DNA of 64,000 nt from Prorocentrum cordatum (GCA_963575745.1 CAUYUJ010016138.1:853989-917988), one strand, 5' to 3'. Shown: positions 41,179 to 51,555, counted from the first letter of the stretch. The notes: generated from the sequence alone by a model not told the origin. Made by a program: numbers and translations.

Positions 41179-41412
41179 ACATCAGCAGTGGTGGTGGAAC
41201 GCGTGCCCGTCCAAAGACCTCTGGGGCCCGACTTTCTGTGACGAGAAGGGGCCCGGCGTCGGGGGCCTTCTGGAGGCCCCCGCAGAGGCCACCCGCCGTG
41301 CGATCTCGGGAGGCTCGGGGAGGGGGGGGAAACCGGGCCAGGCCGGCGCCTCCAGCAGGTCGAGGGGGGGGGGGGGGGAGCCGACGTTCGGTGCAGGGCC
41401 TGCGGCCAGAGT

Positions 41413-41569
41413 GAAGTCGGGCCGATCCCTCTGCAGGAGGAAAAACAGGAGCAGCCACAAAAAATAGTCTGGGGACGAGTCGTCTCCGATGTTCGGCAAT
41501 GCTTGGACAGGTTCTGCTGCTCTATGTTTCGTCCGAAGCCCGCCCGTGGGAGGACCTGCCCGACCCGAC
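41413..41569 (+). mobile_element. Family E terminal-repeat element, copy 4
   Basis: Left GAAGTCGGGCCGATCCCTCT and GCAGGAGG. Right GTCCGAAGCCCGCCCGTGGG then AGGACCTGCCCGACC. Interior CTGGGGACGAGTCGTC is shared with copy 5. Confidence 0.85.
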
Positions 41570-42070
41570 GCCAGAGTCAGCCTGGCACGCCTTTTGCCTC
41601 AGCCAGGCGCCAGAGGCAAGGATGGGCGGGCAGGCGGGCACACCGAGGAGGTGCCTCCACGCCCGCTCCCCCCCTGCAGTCCAGCGCTCTCTCCCAGAAG
41701 GCGTCCCCGCTCACACGGCAGGCACGAGCGGCACGCCTCGCCGAGGGAGAGCGTCACCTGCTCGGGGTGCTTTGCCTCGGCGCAGGAGCGAGCGGCGATA
41801 GACGTCGAGTTCAGGGGGTTCAGGAGGTCATCGAGAAGAACGGGACCCTACCTGTACGACCATCCTTCGTGTGGTGAGGAGGTTCGGGGGGGAGGAACCA
41901 ACGTCTCGCTCAATCGGTTTCACTATCGATCTCACTATCTCTCTCAATCGATCTCACTGTCTGTCTCTGCGTTCGGGATAAGCGATATGGGTGTCTCCTT
42001 TGGTGCACCTGCTGAAAAAATAGCCTGGCGAAGCACCCAAACATATGCAATTGTGAGCACCGTCGTTGTA
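41570..42070. other. No supported gene
   Basis: GC-rich until about 41880, then a TCTCACTATCTCTCTCAATCG-like repeat at 41920-41965. No convincing frame. Confidence 0.4.
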
Positions 42071-42074
42071 CGCA

Positions 42075-43510
42075 CCGCATTCGGAGGAGCTCCCTATAGG
42101 GCCACGAAACGTGTGAGGGGTGTGCCAATATTTGTCTGGTAGGCGCATGCGAAAGGAGCCACTGGGGCTGTCGGTGGAACTCCTATGGGGCCACGAAGCG
42201 CGTAAGAGGTGTGCCGAGATAGGTGCGATGGGGGCATGTGAACACAGCCATTGGGGCCGTCGGTGGAGCTCGCTATGGTGCCGCGAAACGTGTGAACGCA
42301 GCCACTGGCGCCTTCGGTGGAGCTCCTTTGTAGGGCAGGGAAACGTGTGAGCGGTGTGCCAGAATGGGTGTGCGTGACGCATGCGGGCGGTGGCACTGGG
42401 GCCTTCGGTGGAGCTCCCCCTGGGGCCACGAAACGTGTGAGCGTTGTGCTGACCTGGGTGTGCGTGACGCATGCGGGCGGTGGCACGGGCGCCTTCGGTG
42501 GAGCTCCTTGCGGGGCCACGAAACGTGTGAGCGGTGTGCCGCATTGGGTGTGCGTGACGCATGCGGGCGGTGGCACTGGGGCCTTCGGTGGAGCTTCCTA
42601 CGGGGCCACGAAACGTGTGAGCGTTGTGCCGAATTGGGTGTGCGTGACGCATGCGGGCGGTGGCACTGGGGCCGTCGGTGGAACTCCCTGTGGGGTCACG
42701 AAACGTGTGAGGGGCGTGCCGAAGTGGGTGTGCGTGACGCATGCGGGCGGTGGCACTGGCGCCTTCGGTGGAGCTCCCTGTGGGACCATGAAACGGGTGA
42801 GGTGAGTGCCCAAGTGGGTGTGTGTGACGCATGCGGGCGGTGGCGTTGGGGCCTTCGGTGGAGCTCCCTATGGGGCCACGAAACGGGTGAGGGGTGTGCC
42901 GAAATTGGTGTGCGTGGCGCATGCGGGCGGTGACGCTGGGGCCTTCGGTGGAGCTCCCCATGGGGCCACGAAACGTGTGAGGTGAGTGCCGAGTGAGTGT
43001 GCGTGACGCATGCGGGCGGTGGCGCTGGGGCTTTCGGTGGAGCTCCTTATGGGGCCAGGAAACGTGTGAGGAGAGCCGAATGGGGCGTGCGTGACACATG
43101 CGGGCGGTGACACTGGGGCCTTCGGTGGAGCTCCCTATGGGGCCACGAAACGTGTGAGCGGTGTGCCGAAGTGATGTGCGTGACGCATGCGGGCGGTGGC
43201 ACTGGGGCCTTCGGTGGAGCTCCCTCTGGGGCCACGAAACGTGTGAGCGTTGTGCTGAATTGGGTGTGCGTGACGCATGCGGGCGGTGGCACTGGGGCCC
43301 TCGGTAGAGCTCCCTATGGGCCACGAAACGTGTGAGGAGTGTGCTGAAATGGGTGTGCGTGACGCATGCGGGCGGTGGCACTGGCGCCTTCGGTGGAGCT
43401 CCCTGTGGGGCCACGAAACGTGTGAGGGGTGACCCGATTTTGGTGTGCGTGGCGCATGCGGGCGGTGGCACTGGGGCCTTCGGTGCAGCTCCTTATGGGG
43501 CTACGAAGCG
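42075..43510 (+). repeat. 90-bp minisatellite (family K), copy 1
   Basis: About 16 units. GACGCATGCGGGCGGTGGCA recurs at 42376, 42466, 42556, 42646 and 42736, exactly 90 bases apart. Each unit then has CCTTCGGTGGAGCTCC, GGGGCCACGAAACGTGTGAG and GTGTGCCGAA. Because 90 is 30 codons, long frames stay open on both strands, including 505 residues on the minus strand (41954-43471). Units of 88-89 bases occur and shift the frame from unit to unit, so the open frame does not show selection for protein. It sits inside the predicted intron. Confidence 0.95.
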
Positions 43511-43680
43511 CTGTACTGGGTCGGTGAAACGCAGGGAGGAGGAAAAGGGGGAGGTAGGAGGCGGGAGGAGTCCGCGGGGCTCCGTCTCTTCAAAACGAGG
43601 ACCCAACACCACAGGATGGTAGGAACAAAAAGACCCCTATCCCTGATGTTTTGGGACTCAACTTAAGGCCGCTCCCAACA
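43511..43680 (+). repeat. Right flank of the 90-bp array
   Basis: GTCTCTTCAAAACGAGGACC, CAACACCACAGGATGGTAGG. The complement is found beside the inverted array at 57560-57605, so the flank belongs to the repeated element. Confidence 0.8.
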
Positions 43681-43719
43681 GGATTAGGGGTAAGGGGCGG
43701 CCCTTTTATTGCCAGTCAG

Positions 43720-43970
43720 GAAGCGCGGTGCCGAGGGAAGCGGCCGGCCGGAGGCGGTGCTCTTCTTCTGGGACGAGCGGGACGGCTCCGACTACAAGGG
43801 CTGGTGGCTGGGCCCGCAGATCGGCTGGGACCACCCAGGCTGGGCGCGCCACCGCGACCTCGTCGCGCCGCTGCCACCCCCGGATGGCTGGCAGGTGCCG
43901 CCCGGCGGCCCGGTGGACCCGCTCTTCACGGTGGCTCCCGAGCTCGACTCCGATTCGGCGACCACGAAGG
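43720..43970 (+). CDS. Exon 2 of split GRPVYR/WDxRDG gene
   Basis: Reads RKRGAEGSGRPEAVLFFWDE, RDGSDYKGWWLGPQIGWDHP, GWARHRDLVAPLPPPDGW, then PVDPLFTVAPELDSD. The first codon is completed by AG from 40431-40432. Against the gene at 30218-31019 the residues GWW-x-GP-x-IGW-x-HPGWARH and PPP-x-GW are conserved in order and spacing. Third positions are strongly G/C. GGTGCGG at 43970 offers a donor. Downstream frames (to 44380) stay open but lose this character. The role is unknown. Conservation between two loci in one window suggests a real gene family. Confidence 0.65.
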
Positions 43971-44904
43971 GTGCGGTTACGCCGGGGTGTGGTTTGCGAT
44001 CGGCGCTGTTGGGGCCGGGGGGTCACGGCACTGTCCTCGTCGGGCCTCCTCAGGGCGCGGCGGAGAACTCTATCGAGGTCCCCGCCCGCCCCCCAGGGTG
44101 CCCCCCAGGATGCCGGTTGCAAACCACACCCGTTGCAAACCACACACGTCAGAGTCGCCGACCGATGGAGTTGCTTGCCACTCCGCGGGCGAGACGGTTC
44201 ACGAGGCCGAGCGCCGTCCGGCTGCTGGACCGGGCCAGGGCGTGCTGGATGGCGACCCTGCGGACAAAAAGAGCGCGTGCGCGGACCTCGAGCCACTGCG
44301 ATCAGCCGGATTCTTTCAGGGCTTGACGACTTGTCGCCAATCGGCTTGTGGAGACGAAGCTTGATACATGAAGGTACGTGATGCGGATGTGTCGTGGCAG
44401 ATCCAAGCAGACCCTGAGAAATCCATGGGAGATCATGTAAATCCAGAGACCTTCAGGGGAATTTGGCGCGACGCGCGGCCTTTCCAGCGCGAGTCGTGGT
44501 TGACGGCAGAGGTCGTGGAGCTCTTCACGGCGGATGGGTCTCTTCGCGCCGTCGTGGGGCCTTTGCCGGGGTCGTCTCTGGGGATGGGCTGCCCTGGAGC
44601 ACGGGGGCGAGGCCTTCACGCGTCGGGGAGACGAGGGCAATCCTGCCATCGGGACGATCGAACTGGGAACGGAAAGAGTGGGTGCGATGCCCAACAGCAG
44701 TTCCTGTTCATTTTAAACAGGGCTCGCTGTCCGCGCCGCCGCGGACGTTGTTCCTTGAAGACCAGAAGCCGCCTGCCAGGCAGCGGCCGCGGTCGGTTTT
44801 TAACGACATTTGTTCTTGGGCATTGTGCCCATTTTTTCCGTACCCACTTTGGGCGCCCAAATTCGGCGGCAACGATTCGGGGAGATGGGCATAGGGGAGG
44901 TTGC
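43971..44904. other. Possible gene continuation, unresolved
   Basis: Open frames run through most of this stretch. One (from 44368) reads DVSWQIQADPEKSMGDHVNP and FRGIWRDARPFQRESWLTAE, which looks protein-like for about 55 residues, then decays. It could be a further exon of the preceding gene. I cannot choose splice sites. Confidence 0.3.
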
Positions 44905-45085
44905 ATCGACCCCCCCATCGCCCTGCGATCGCCGATAGCGGTCCGATAGCCACACCCCGCCCAGGAAGGTGCGGCTTCGCTATCGTGGGCCTATCGCTGA
45001 TCTATCGGCGATGTATCGCCGGTTCCGTTCCAGGTCGATGTTCCCCCCCCCCCCCCCGTACGCCAGCCCCCCCTTCTCGTTGCCC
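44905..45085 (+). repeat. Family C block, copy 2
   Basis: CGATCGCCGATAGCGGTCCG, CCACACCCCGCCCAGGAAGG, GGGCCTATCGCTGATCTATC and CCAGGTCGATGTTCCCCC, ending in a 15-base C run. Confidence 0.65.
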
Positions 45086-45400
45086 CTCGCAGATGCCGGA
45101 CTGCGCGTCCGAGCCTGCCGCGGCGTGCCATTCGCATGTACACCTTAGGCGATGCGTAAGAAAACTTAAATTTTCGGCCAGAGTCTCGATTATTCTTAAT
45201 GTTTCAATGTGAATCCTAAGATTTGAATGGAAACTTTAGGTTTTTGTTCAAGTTCTGAGACTATGAATTTCTTAACCCATGATTTCTTAAGCATTTCGCA
45301 GGGTGTACGCCAGTCCCCCCCTGTCGTTGCCCCTCGCAGATGCCGGACTGCGCGTCCGAACCTGCCGCGGCGTGCCAGTCGCGCATGTCGTGGCCACGGG
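45055..45400 (+). repeat. 80-bp direct repeat flanking an AT-rich spacer
   Basis: GTTGCCCCTCGCAGATGCCG, GACTGCGCGTCCGAGCCTGC and CGCGGCGTGCCA occur at 45077-45131 and again at 45324-45380. Between them is an AT-rich segment (45150-45300) with TAAGAAAAC, TTTCTTAACC and TTTCTTAAGCATTTCGC. Confidence 0.75.
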
Positions 45401-45545
45401 CTGCGGCCCTGCCTCTCCAGCATCGGCGGGTCTCTCCGCTGCAGGCTCTGCTGTAGACTCGGGGGATGCCGTGGTCGGCGGTCCGAGGGAGCCACCGAGG
45501 TCGGCCAGGCTCGGGGCCCGGATGGGGCCCAGGGCCCCTGCGGTG

Positions 45546-45706
45546 CCTTTCTCGAGTTCGGGGATCGACTGCAGGGTTTCGTGTACCCCAGAGTTGATTG
45601 CTCGTTGAGCCTGCCATGACATGTGCCCTTCTCGAGTTCGGGGATCGACTACGGGGTTCCATGTACACCAGAGTTGAATGCTCTTCGAGCCTGCCATGAC
45701 ATGCGC
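45546..45706 (+). repeat. 80-bp tandem pair
   Basis: CTCGAGTTCGGGGATCGACT occurs at 45551 and 45631, and GAGCCTGCCATGACATG ends both units. Two copies only. Confidence 0.85.
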
Positions 45707-46023
45707 AGAGTGTGCCGTGCCTCTGCGGAGCCTGCTGGGGACTCTTCGGCAGGAGCACGAGATCTCGGGTGCATCGATTCCGTAGTCGATCCCCTACTCG
45801 ATTTTCACGTCGCTGCTGACGTCGAGCACTGCATTCCGCGCGCGTGCCCCACGCATCGTTGCCACCTCCACGGCTGCCGTGCGCAAGCGCTCGAGGACCG
45901 AGGGGCGGAGCGCTCGCTCGGGTCCCGAGGAGCAGCGCTCGCCATCGTTCAGTGGACGCCGCCTGGCGGCATGCTCGAGCGCGTGGTGCACATGGGAGGC
46001 TGCCAAGGAACCAGAGGAGAACG

Positions 46024-46131
46024 ATGCTGCTGCCGATACTGTTGCCATTCCTTTTGTTTTTGCCTTTTGCGGCCGCCCCAGTGGCCCTCTCTGCCACGGC
46101 TGCATCCGCCTCAGAATCCAAGTCAGAGTGA
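46024..46131 (+). CDS. Small ORF resembling a signal peptide
   Basis: MLLPILLPFLLFLPFAAAPV then ALSATAASASESKSE and a stop, 35 residues. The hydrophobic core, small residues after it and acidic tail fit a secretion signal. If real it may be exon 1 of a longer spliced gene. It could also be chance in CT-rich sequence. Confidence 0.2.
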   Translation: MLLPILLPFLLFLPFAAAPVALSATAASASESKSE

Positions 46132-46257
46132 CTCGTCTCCGGGGTCTGGGTGAATCGCGGTATCGATCTCGTGTCGTCTTCCGGGGAGGATGAGGATTCT
46201 AAAATTATCCCAGTGCGACCCTACCTAGGAGTTGGAGCCCCTAGGAAAGCAGCATTA

Positions 46258-46618
46258 GTAGTAACAGTAAAGCTAAGCTAACGCTAAAGCTAAGCTAAAG
46301 CTAAAGCTAAGCTAAAGCTAAGCTAACACTAAGCTAAATCTAAGCTAAAGCTAAGCTACATCTAAGCTGAAGTTAAAGTAAAGCTAAATTGAAGCTAAGC
46401 TAAAGCTAAGCTACATCTAAGCTAAAGTTAAGCTAAACATAAGCTAAAGCTAAGCTGAAGCTAAGCTAAAGCTAAACTGAAGCTAAGGTAGAGCTAAGCT
46501 AAAGCTAAGCTACAGTTAAGCTAAACCTAAGGTACAGCTAGGGTACAGCTAAGCTAAAGCTAACGCTAAAACTAACGCTAAAGCTAAGCTAAAGCTAAAG
46601 TTAAAGCTGAAGCTACAG
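46258..46618 (+). repeat. AAGCTA hexamer array
   Basis: AAGCTA and TAAGCT units with AAGCTGA, AACATA and ACAGCTA variants across 360 bases. Dense AGCT sites. Confidence 0.95.
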
Positions 46619-46859
46619 CTCCCAGGGGGCTGGGGGAACCGCGGGGCGGATCATGGGGGAATCGCCCGGGGCGCTTTCCACTGCCTGGCCCCTTTCAGCA
46701 CACCGAGTAAGAACCCTTCTAGGCAGAGCCTAGGTAGGGAACAAGCATCCTCGCCGTACTCTTCGACCTCACCGCTTCCGCAGGAAGCGCTTGCAGTAAT
46801 GGCGGGGATCGCCTGATGGACGACTGACTCCCTGGATCCAGCTGCGGTACTGCTGCCTG

Positions 46860-47015
46860 GTTCCTCCTCCTCCTCCTCCTCCTCCTCTTCCTCCCCTCTC
46901 CTCCTCCCCCTCCCTGCTCTCTGCTCCCTCCTCCTCATCCCTCTCCCTCCTCCCTCCTCCCTCCTCCCTCCTCCTCCTCCTCCGCCTTCGTCCTCCCTCC
47001 TCCCTCCTCCCTGGA
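46860..47015 (-). repeat. TCC microsatellite
   Basis: TCC and TCCCTCC units. GGATCCAGCTGCGGT-CTGCTGCCT flanks it on both sides (46835 and 47015), a direct repeat around the tract. Confidence 0.95.
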
Positions 47016-47456
47016 TCCAGCTGCGGTGCTGCTGCCTCGTTCCTCGCGGCCTCCTCCCCAGAGAGGGAACCCGCACCCGCGTGCAGTCGGGGGCAGGTTG
47101 CCGGACCAACTGCTCTGGGGGGCGCCGAGCCTCGCCCTGGCCCTCCTGGGCGCGCTCGGCCACTAGGCTTGCCTCGCCGAGGAAGCTCAGCAACCCGATG
47201 TTACCGAGTTTCGCCACGAGGGGACGCACGAGGGGGTGGTCCTCAACGTCGAACGGAGTCCCGAGAGCAGTTGACGGAGATGGTTCAGAATCCTGTCGAT
47301 GATGCTACCCTCCACGACGGCAGAACTCCGGCATCAGAGTCCTGTCGATGATGCTACCCTCCACGACGGCGGTGATGGTCACCATGCGTAAAAAAAAGCT
47401 TAGCGGCTTGACGTGACTCTCGACACTGCTACCCTGATTCCCGAAGGGGGAGAAGG
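47016..47456. other. No supported gene; 49-bp tandem pair
   Basis: TCCTGTCGATGATGCTACCC and TCCACGACGGC occur at 47291 and 47340. Otherwise unique GC-rich sequence. Confidence 0.5.
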
Positions 47457-47968
47457 AGGAGGACGATGACGAATACGAGGAGGAGGAGGAGGAGGAGGAG
47501 GGGGAGGAGGAGGAGGAGGAGGAGGTGGAGGTGGAGGAGGAGGAGGGACGACGAGAAGGAGGAGGAGGAGGAGGAGGAGGAGGAGGAGGAGGAGGAGGAA
47601 GGAGGAGGAGGAAGGAGGAGGAGGAGGGAGGAGTAGGAGGAGGAGGAGGAGGAGGAGGAGGAGGAGGAGGAGGAGGAGGAGGAGGGAGGAGGAGGAGGAG
47701 GAGGAGGAGGAGGAGGAGGAGGGAGGAGGAGGAGGAGGAGGAGGAGGAGGAGGAGGAGGAGGAGGAGGAGGGGAGGAGGAGGAGGAGGAGGAGGAGGAGG
47801 AGTGGGAGGAGGAGGAGGAGGAGGAGGAGGAGGAGGAGGAGGAGAAAGCGGAGGAGGAGGAGGAGGAGGAGGAGGAGGAGGAGGAGGAGAAGGGAGAAGG
47901 GAGAAGGGAGAAGGGAGAAGGGAAAACGGAGAAGGGAGAAGAAAAAAGGAGGAGGAGGAGGAGGAGGG
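47457..47968 (+). repeat. GGA microsatellite, about 510 bases
   Basis: The longest GGA tract in the window. It passes into GAAGGGA units (47885-47945) near the right end. Confidence 0.95.
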
Positions 47969-48120
47969 CCCTCCCTCTCCCCGCCCCTTCCCCGCCCTCG
48001 CTCAGGGCTCGGCACGCCCCGCGCGCCCTGCCCTCGCTTCCCGTGCGGTGGGCTCCGGGCCTCCGACGCTGAACTCTGTCTGTGCGCAGCGCGTCGCGAC
48101 AGGAGCGACGCAGGGTGCCG

Positions 48121-48335
48121 CTCGCTCGAACCGGGGAAGCGTAGGACTCGAGTACGCTGGAACTCGTGTCCGCTTTCGCTTTTTGACGAGCGCGTCCCTG
48201 GATTTTGGCGGTCCGGTTTTCGTGGGGTGTCTGCAGCGGGAGTTCGCGTCCGATTTCAGCTTGGGTCTCGTCATTTTCATGATGGCCCCGTCAGGCTAAC
48301 CTGAGTCCCTCGTAGCCGAGTCTTACGTCTCCCAG
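48121..48335 (+). repeat. Family J block, copy 2
   Basis: CGGGGAAGCGTAGGACTCGA, GACGAGCGCGTCCCTGGATT, CTGCAGCGGGAGTTCGCGTC and ATGATGGCCCCGTCAGGC. About 20 bases longer than copy 1 because of CAGCTTGGGTCTCGTC. Confidence 0.6.
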
Positions 48336-48562
48336 ATCGAAGCAGGAGAAGCGGCATAAACAGAATCTGTTGGCGCTCCGCGCGGGTTTCTCGGATCCGC
48401 GCTGGCTCCCCCCCCCCCCGGCGGCGCCCCCCCCCCCCCCGCCCCCGGCGGCGCCTCCAGCGCCGCCCCTGGCGCGCTCCGCGCGCCAGGGAAGGGGGGC
48501 CCAGCGCAGATTCAAGAAATCCGCACGCAGCGCCCAAAGATTATGGGCGTGTGTGGTGTCTT
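48336..48562 (+). mobile_element. Family A foldback element, copy 6
   Basis: Left ATCGAAGCAGGAGAAGCGGC and TGTTGGCGCTCCGCGCGG. The centre is expanded by two C runs and duplicated GGCGGCGCC. Right AAATCCGCACGCAGCGCCC and AAAGATTATGGGCG. The longest copy. Confidence 0.85.
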
Positions 48563-48655
48563 CTCCTTCTTCTTATTCTTCTTCTTTTTCTTCTTCCTCT
48601 TCCTCTTCTTCTTCTTCTTCTTCTTCTTCTTTTTTTTCTTCTTCCTCTTCCATGT
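48563..48655 (-). repeat. CTT microsatellite
   Basis: TTC/CTT triplets with a T run. This is one of few tracts here that are not GGA-based. It abuts family A copy 6. Confidence 0.95.
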
Positions 48656-49032
48656 CTCGTCCCCCTCGCGAGCGTCGGAGGCCCAGGTGACGTATACCTC
48701 ACCGCCCGCCAGATTGCCCCAACCCGAGTCGAAGGCCCCGACTTGCCCTCCATCTCCAGTGGGGGGGGTCGGGGAACATTGAAAAAGCACATATGAAGCC
48801 CGTACCCCCCACACAACCCGAAATTCGGGTCTTCGGGTTGGGTTGCGGTGGCTTGGTAGGTGGTCCACACCCAGGGACCCCTCGGCGTGGGGTGGCGCCA
48901 CCCATGGCTGGCGGCCAGGGCCCCGTGTGGAAGGACGCGCGGGCGCGCGCGCGCGCGCGCCCGCTGCCCCGCGCGGCTCGGGCCTCTTCCGGCCGCGGTT
49001 CGGAGGAGAAGCGCGGACTCGGACAGCAAGTC
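48656..49032. other. No supported gene
   Basis: GC-rich, with a GCGC alternating run at 48938-48961. No convincing frame. Confidence 0.4.
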
Positions 49033-49200
49033 TTAAGTCGGGCCTGTCCCTCCACACGAGGAGTGAATTCAAAAACAGTCAAACAAAAGTCTGGGGACGA
49101 TTTTGTGTTGACTATGTTTGTCCATTTTGGAGTACTTCGGTTTGACCATGTTTTATTTGCCGTCCAAAATCCGCCTGTAGGGGGACATGCCCGACCTAAA
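49033..49200 (+). mobile_element. Family E terminal-repeat element, copy 5
   Basis: Left TTAAGTCGGGCCTGTCCCTC. Right ATCCGCCTGTAGGGGGACAT then GCCCGACCTAAA. Interior CTGGGGACGATTTTG and GACTATGTTTGTCC. TTA and TAA at the two ends would fit a TA-type target site. Confidence 0.9.
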
Positions 49201-49589
49201 GCAAGTCGCGGTAGCTTCCGCTCGTCCTGCATTGAATGCGCATCGGCGGGTGGCGTCTACCAGCGCGCCCGCAGCGCGCGCATGGCCGCGCCCAGTGTAG
49301 AGTGCCTCAGGAGTGCCCAGATATATAGCGCTCCCAGGAGCGCCGAATTGTAAGCACCCAAGTGGCGCCCAATGGCGCCATGTGCGGGAGTTGTACCAAC
49401 GTCCGCTTTGCGCGCGATTTGGGTGCGCCATTGGTCGCCGTGGGGTGGGGACGCGCAGCAGCTACCGTGAGTTGCTTTCGAAGCGCGGACCACCGCCACT
49501 CTCCCGGGGGTCGGCCCCTCGCCGCTGGGTTCTCGGTGGGGGGGGGTCCTCACTTCTCCGCTGAATTCCATCGCTTGCGCCCCAGGGCC
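49201..49589. other. No supported gene
   Basis: Contains repeated words GCGCCCAATGGCGCCA and CGCGCCCGCAGCGCGCGC. Short open frames only. Confidence 0.35.
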
Positions 49590-49740
49590 CCCCTCTCCTC
49601 CTCCCTCCCTCGCTCTCTCCTCCTCCTCCTCCTCCTCCTCCTCCTCCTCCGCCTCCTCCTCCTCCTCCTCCTCCTCCGCCTCCGCCTCCTCCTCCTCCGC
49701 CTCCTCCTCCTCCTCCCTCCTCCCTCCTCCCTCCTCCCGA
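49590..49740 (-). repeat. TCC microsatellite
   Basis: TCC triplets with CGCC interruptions and a CCCTCCT tail. Confidence 0.95.
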
Positions 49741-49930
49741 GATGGCTCTAGAAGGACTACGAGGCGTATGCGTCGAGTAGGGGATCAACCATTGATGTAC
49801 CCCGAAATTCATGTTTGTCGCATCCAGAAGGGAAAGTCAAACGTTCGTGGACTGCTACGTATTCCTCTGGCGATTCGACGAACAAAATGTTTGGGGGTAA
49901 ATCAATTCTGTCTTGGATCTCGTACCCGAA

Positions 49931-49996
49931 TGCGACAACTCGCCTGGGCATCGATTTTGGAATGGGCTGGTGGGGATACTTTTTTGGTCGGCGGCC
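49931..49996 (+). repeat. Family M block, copy 2
   Basis: CAACTCGCCTGGGCATCGAT, TTTGGAATGGGCTGGTGGGG and ATACTTTTTTGGTCGG. Plus translation DFGMGWWGYFFG. The wider 49757-50434 interval has long open frames on both strands but no clear gene. Confidence 0.5.
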
Positions 49997-50496
49997 GCGC
50001 GACGACGGTCTGGCGGCAACAGGCGTGTCCGGGACGGCGGAACAGGCAAATTGCACGCAAGGCGTGCGGTGCACGTGCACTGAGCAAAATGCTCCACATT
50101 CGAGCCGAGACGCACCTAGGCGCCGCCCGGTCCAAAAGAACGAGCGCACAGAGGTGCGGGTGCAACGGAACGTCGCCCTTGCGGCGCCAAGCTCCGAGCA
50201 ACACCTCAAACAGACAATTAGCACCAGCCCGGAGTACGGGCTGCTGGGGGTGGAAGGCTGACGGCGCTGAAGGCTGATGCACTCAGCGCGCAGCCAGCTG
50301 GTGGGGATACGCGACGCGTCAAGAAATCTAGAGACACATGGCGACACCATCGTGAGCCAGCCCGTTGGGTAGGACCTCGACCAGGTGCACCTTCTCTCAG
50401 CGCGGCCGTCACTCAACGTGCGGGCTCCAAGCAAAGGAGTGCACTTGTTCGTAGATCTTTGACAAAGGAGGCCCAGCTACATTTGCAGCGTGGTAT

Positions 50497-50561
50497 TGAT
50501 ATCGGTATCCTCCTCATCCTCATCATCATCAGCATGATCATCATCATCGTCATCGTCATCG

Positions 50562-50597
<36 letters not shown>

Positions 50598-50641
50598 GCA
50601 TCATCAGCATCATCAGCATCATCAGTATCAGCGTCATCAGC
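50497..50641 (-). repeat. ATC trinucleotide array
   Basis: ATC/CAT triplets with GTC and AGC variants. Frames are open through it. Confidence 0.95.
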
Positions 50642-50799
50642 ACATGCTGCGTGCGTATCTTGACATGCGGACAGGGCAGGCAGCCACAGCTTGCGCTTTC
50701 GCTGCTCGCCGACGTCTGGGACCCTCCTCCGCAGCCCGACGTCATCAGCTCGGGCCTGAGCACAATCACCTCGGCCCCTCCCTGCAGGCTGGAGCTTCG

Positions 50800-51085
50800 G
50801 CCAGTCCCGCGGGGGCCTCCCAGGAGTTACGATGCTTCAACCGACTTTAGCTTTGACCACCAGAAAGGATTGTTTGGCACCAAGAGAGTACCGAAACTTG
50901 AGGGTTTTCACGCGTCGTGTCCTGGGAGGCGATGCTCGTTCGACACTGTTTCGATATTCGTCTGGGTGCTCGAGATTATTTCTGGGATGTGGTCTTGAAA
51001 TACGATGGAAGCAGCATGTGTCTGGAGGGATGGTGGCATCTGTCCCCCGTCCATGTTCGCAATGCTTCTGGTCGGATGTTTCGTT
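50800..51085 (+). CDS. Possible exon remnant, frameshifted
   Basis: Candidate acceptors CCCTGCAG (50788) and CTCCCAG (50823). One frame reads EYRNLRVFTRRVLGGDARST and LFRYSS. Another, from about 50955, reads ARDYFWDVVLKYDGSSMCLE then GWWHLSPVHVRNASGRMFRS. Together they look like a single protein with one frame change near 50955. The family is not recognised. A decayed gene or retrocopy is as likely as a working exon. Confidence 0.25.
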
Positions 51086-51179
51086 CTAGGGGGATGGTTT
51101 GTTTGTGTTTATCCTCTGGCGCGTAGCTGTCGTTACCCAGGCCCCCCAAAAGGAAGTGGCAACGATCGTACGCAGGGGA

Positions 51180-51555
51180 AGGGGACCTGGACCCCCCCCA
51201 CTCCTGGTGCTCGTGCCAGGACCCCGCCCGGGACCCCCCCCCCGCCCAGGGGGAGGGATCAAAGGGAAGGGGCTTCCCTTTGAGGCAATGAGACGTTGTT
51301 ATATTCGGCGACGGACGTTGATATGTTCGGCGACGGGCTCAGGGGAAGGAGCGAAAGCGGCGACCTCGATGTGGAAGCGGTGACGTCGACGACGGGGCTC
51401 TCGACGTGGGAGCGGTGACGTCGACATTACTGAGGAGGACCCAGGAGGACCCAGGAGGAGGCGTTCGCCAGGGTCCCCCCCCCACCGACCAGCCGCAAGA
51501 GGCCAGGCTCGCGCATCCAGGCCCGCGCAGCTGGCCGTGCTCTGCGCGTCGCGGC
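51180..51555. other. No supported gene; local repeats
   Basis: GACGTTGATATGTTCGGCGA-type words and GAGCGGTGACGTCGAC repeated three times between 51310 and 51425. Confidence 0.4.

Larger units (their letters stand above)
40433..43719 (+). other. Predicted 3.3-kb GA-AG intron
   Basis: CAGGA occurs at both ends (CTACAGGAGG at 40427 and AGTCAGGAAG at 43714), a direct repeat that makes the exact cut ambiguous but preserves the frame. The acceptor is preceded by a pyrimidine-rich CCCTTTTATTGCCAGTCAG. Inside lie three family D pieces, a GGA tract, two family E elements and the 90-bp array. No transcript evidence is available here. Confidence 0.45.

Noticed and set aside
41954-43471. 505-residue open frame on the minus strand
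   Set aside because: It runs through the 90-bp minisatellite. Unit length 90 keeps frames open, units of 88-89 bases switch the frame, and several other frames are equally open.
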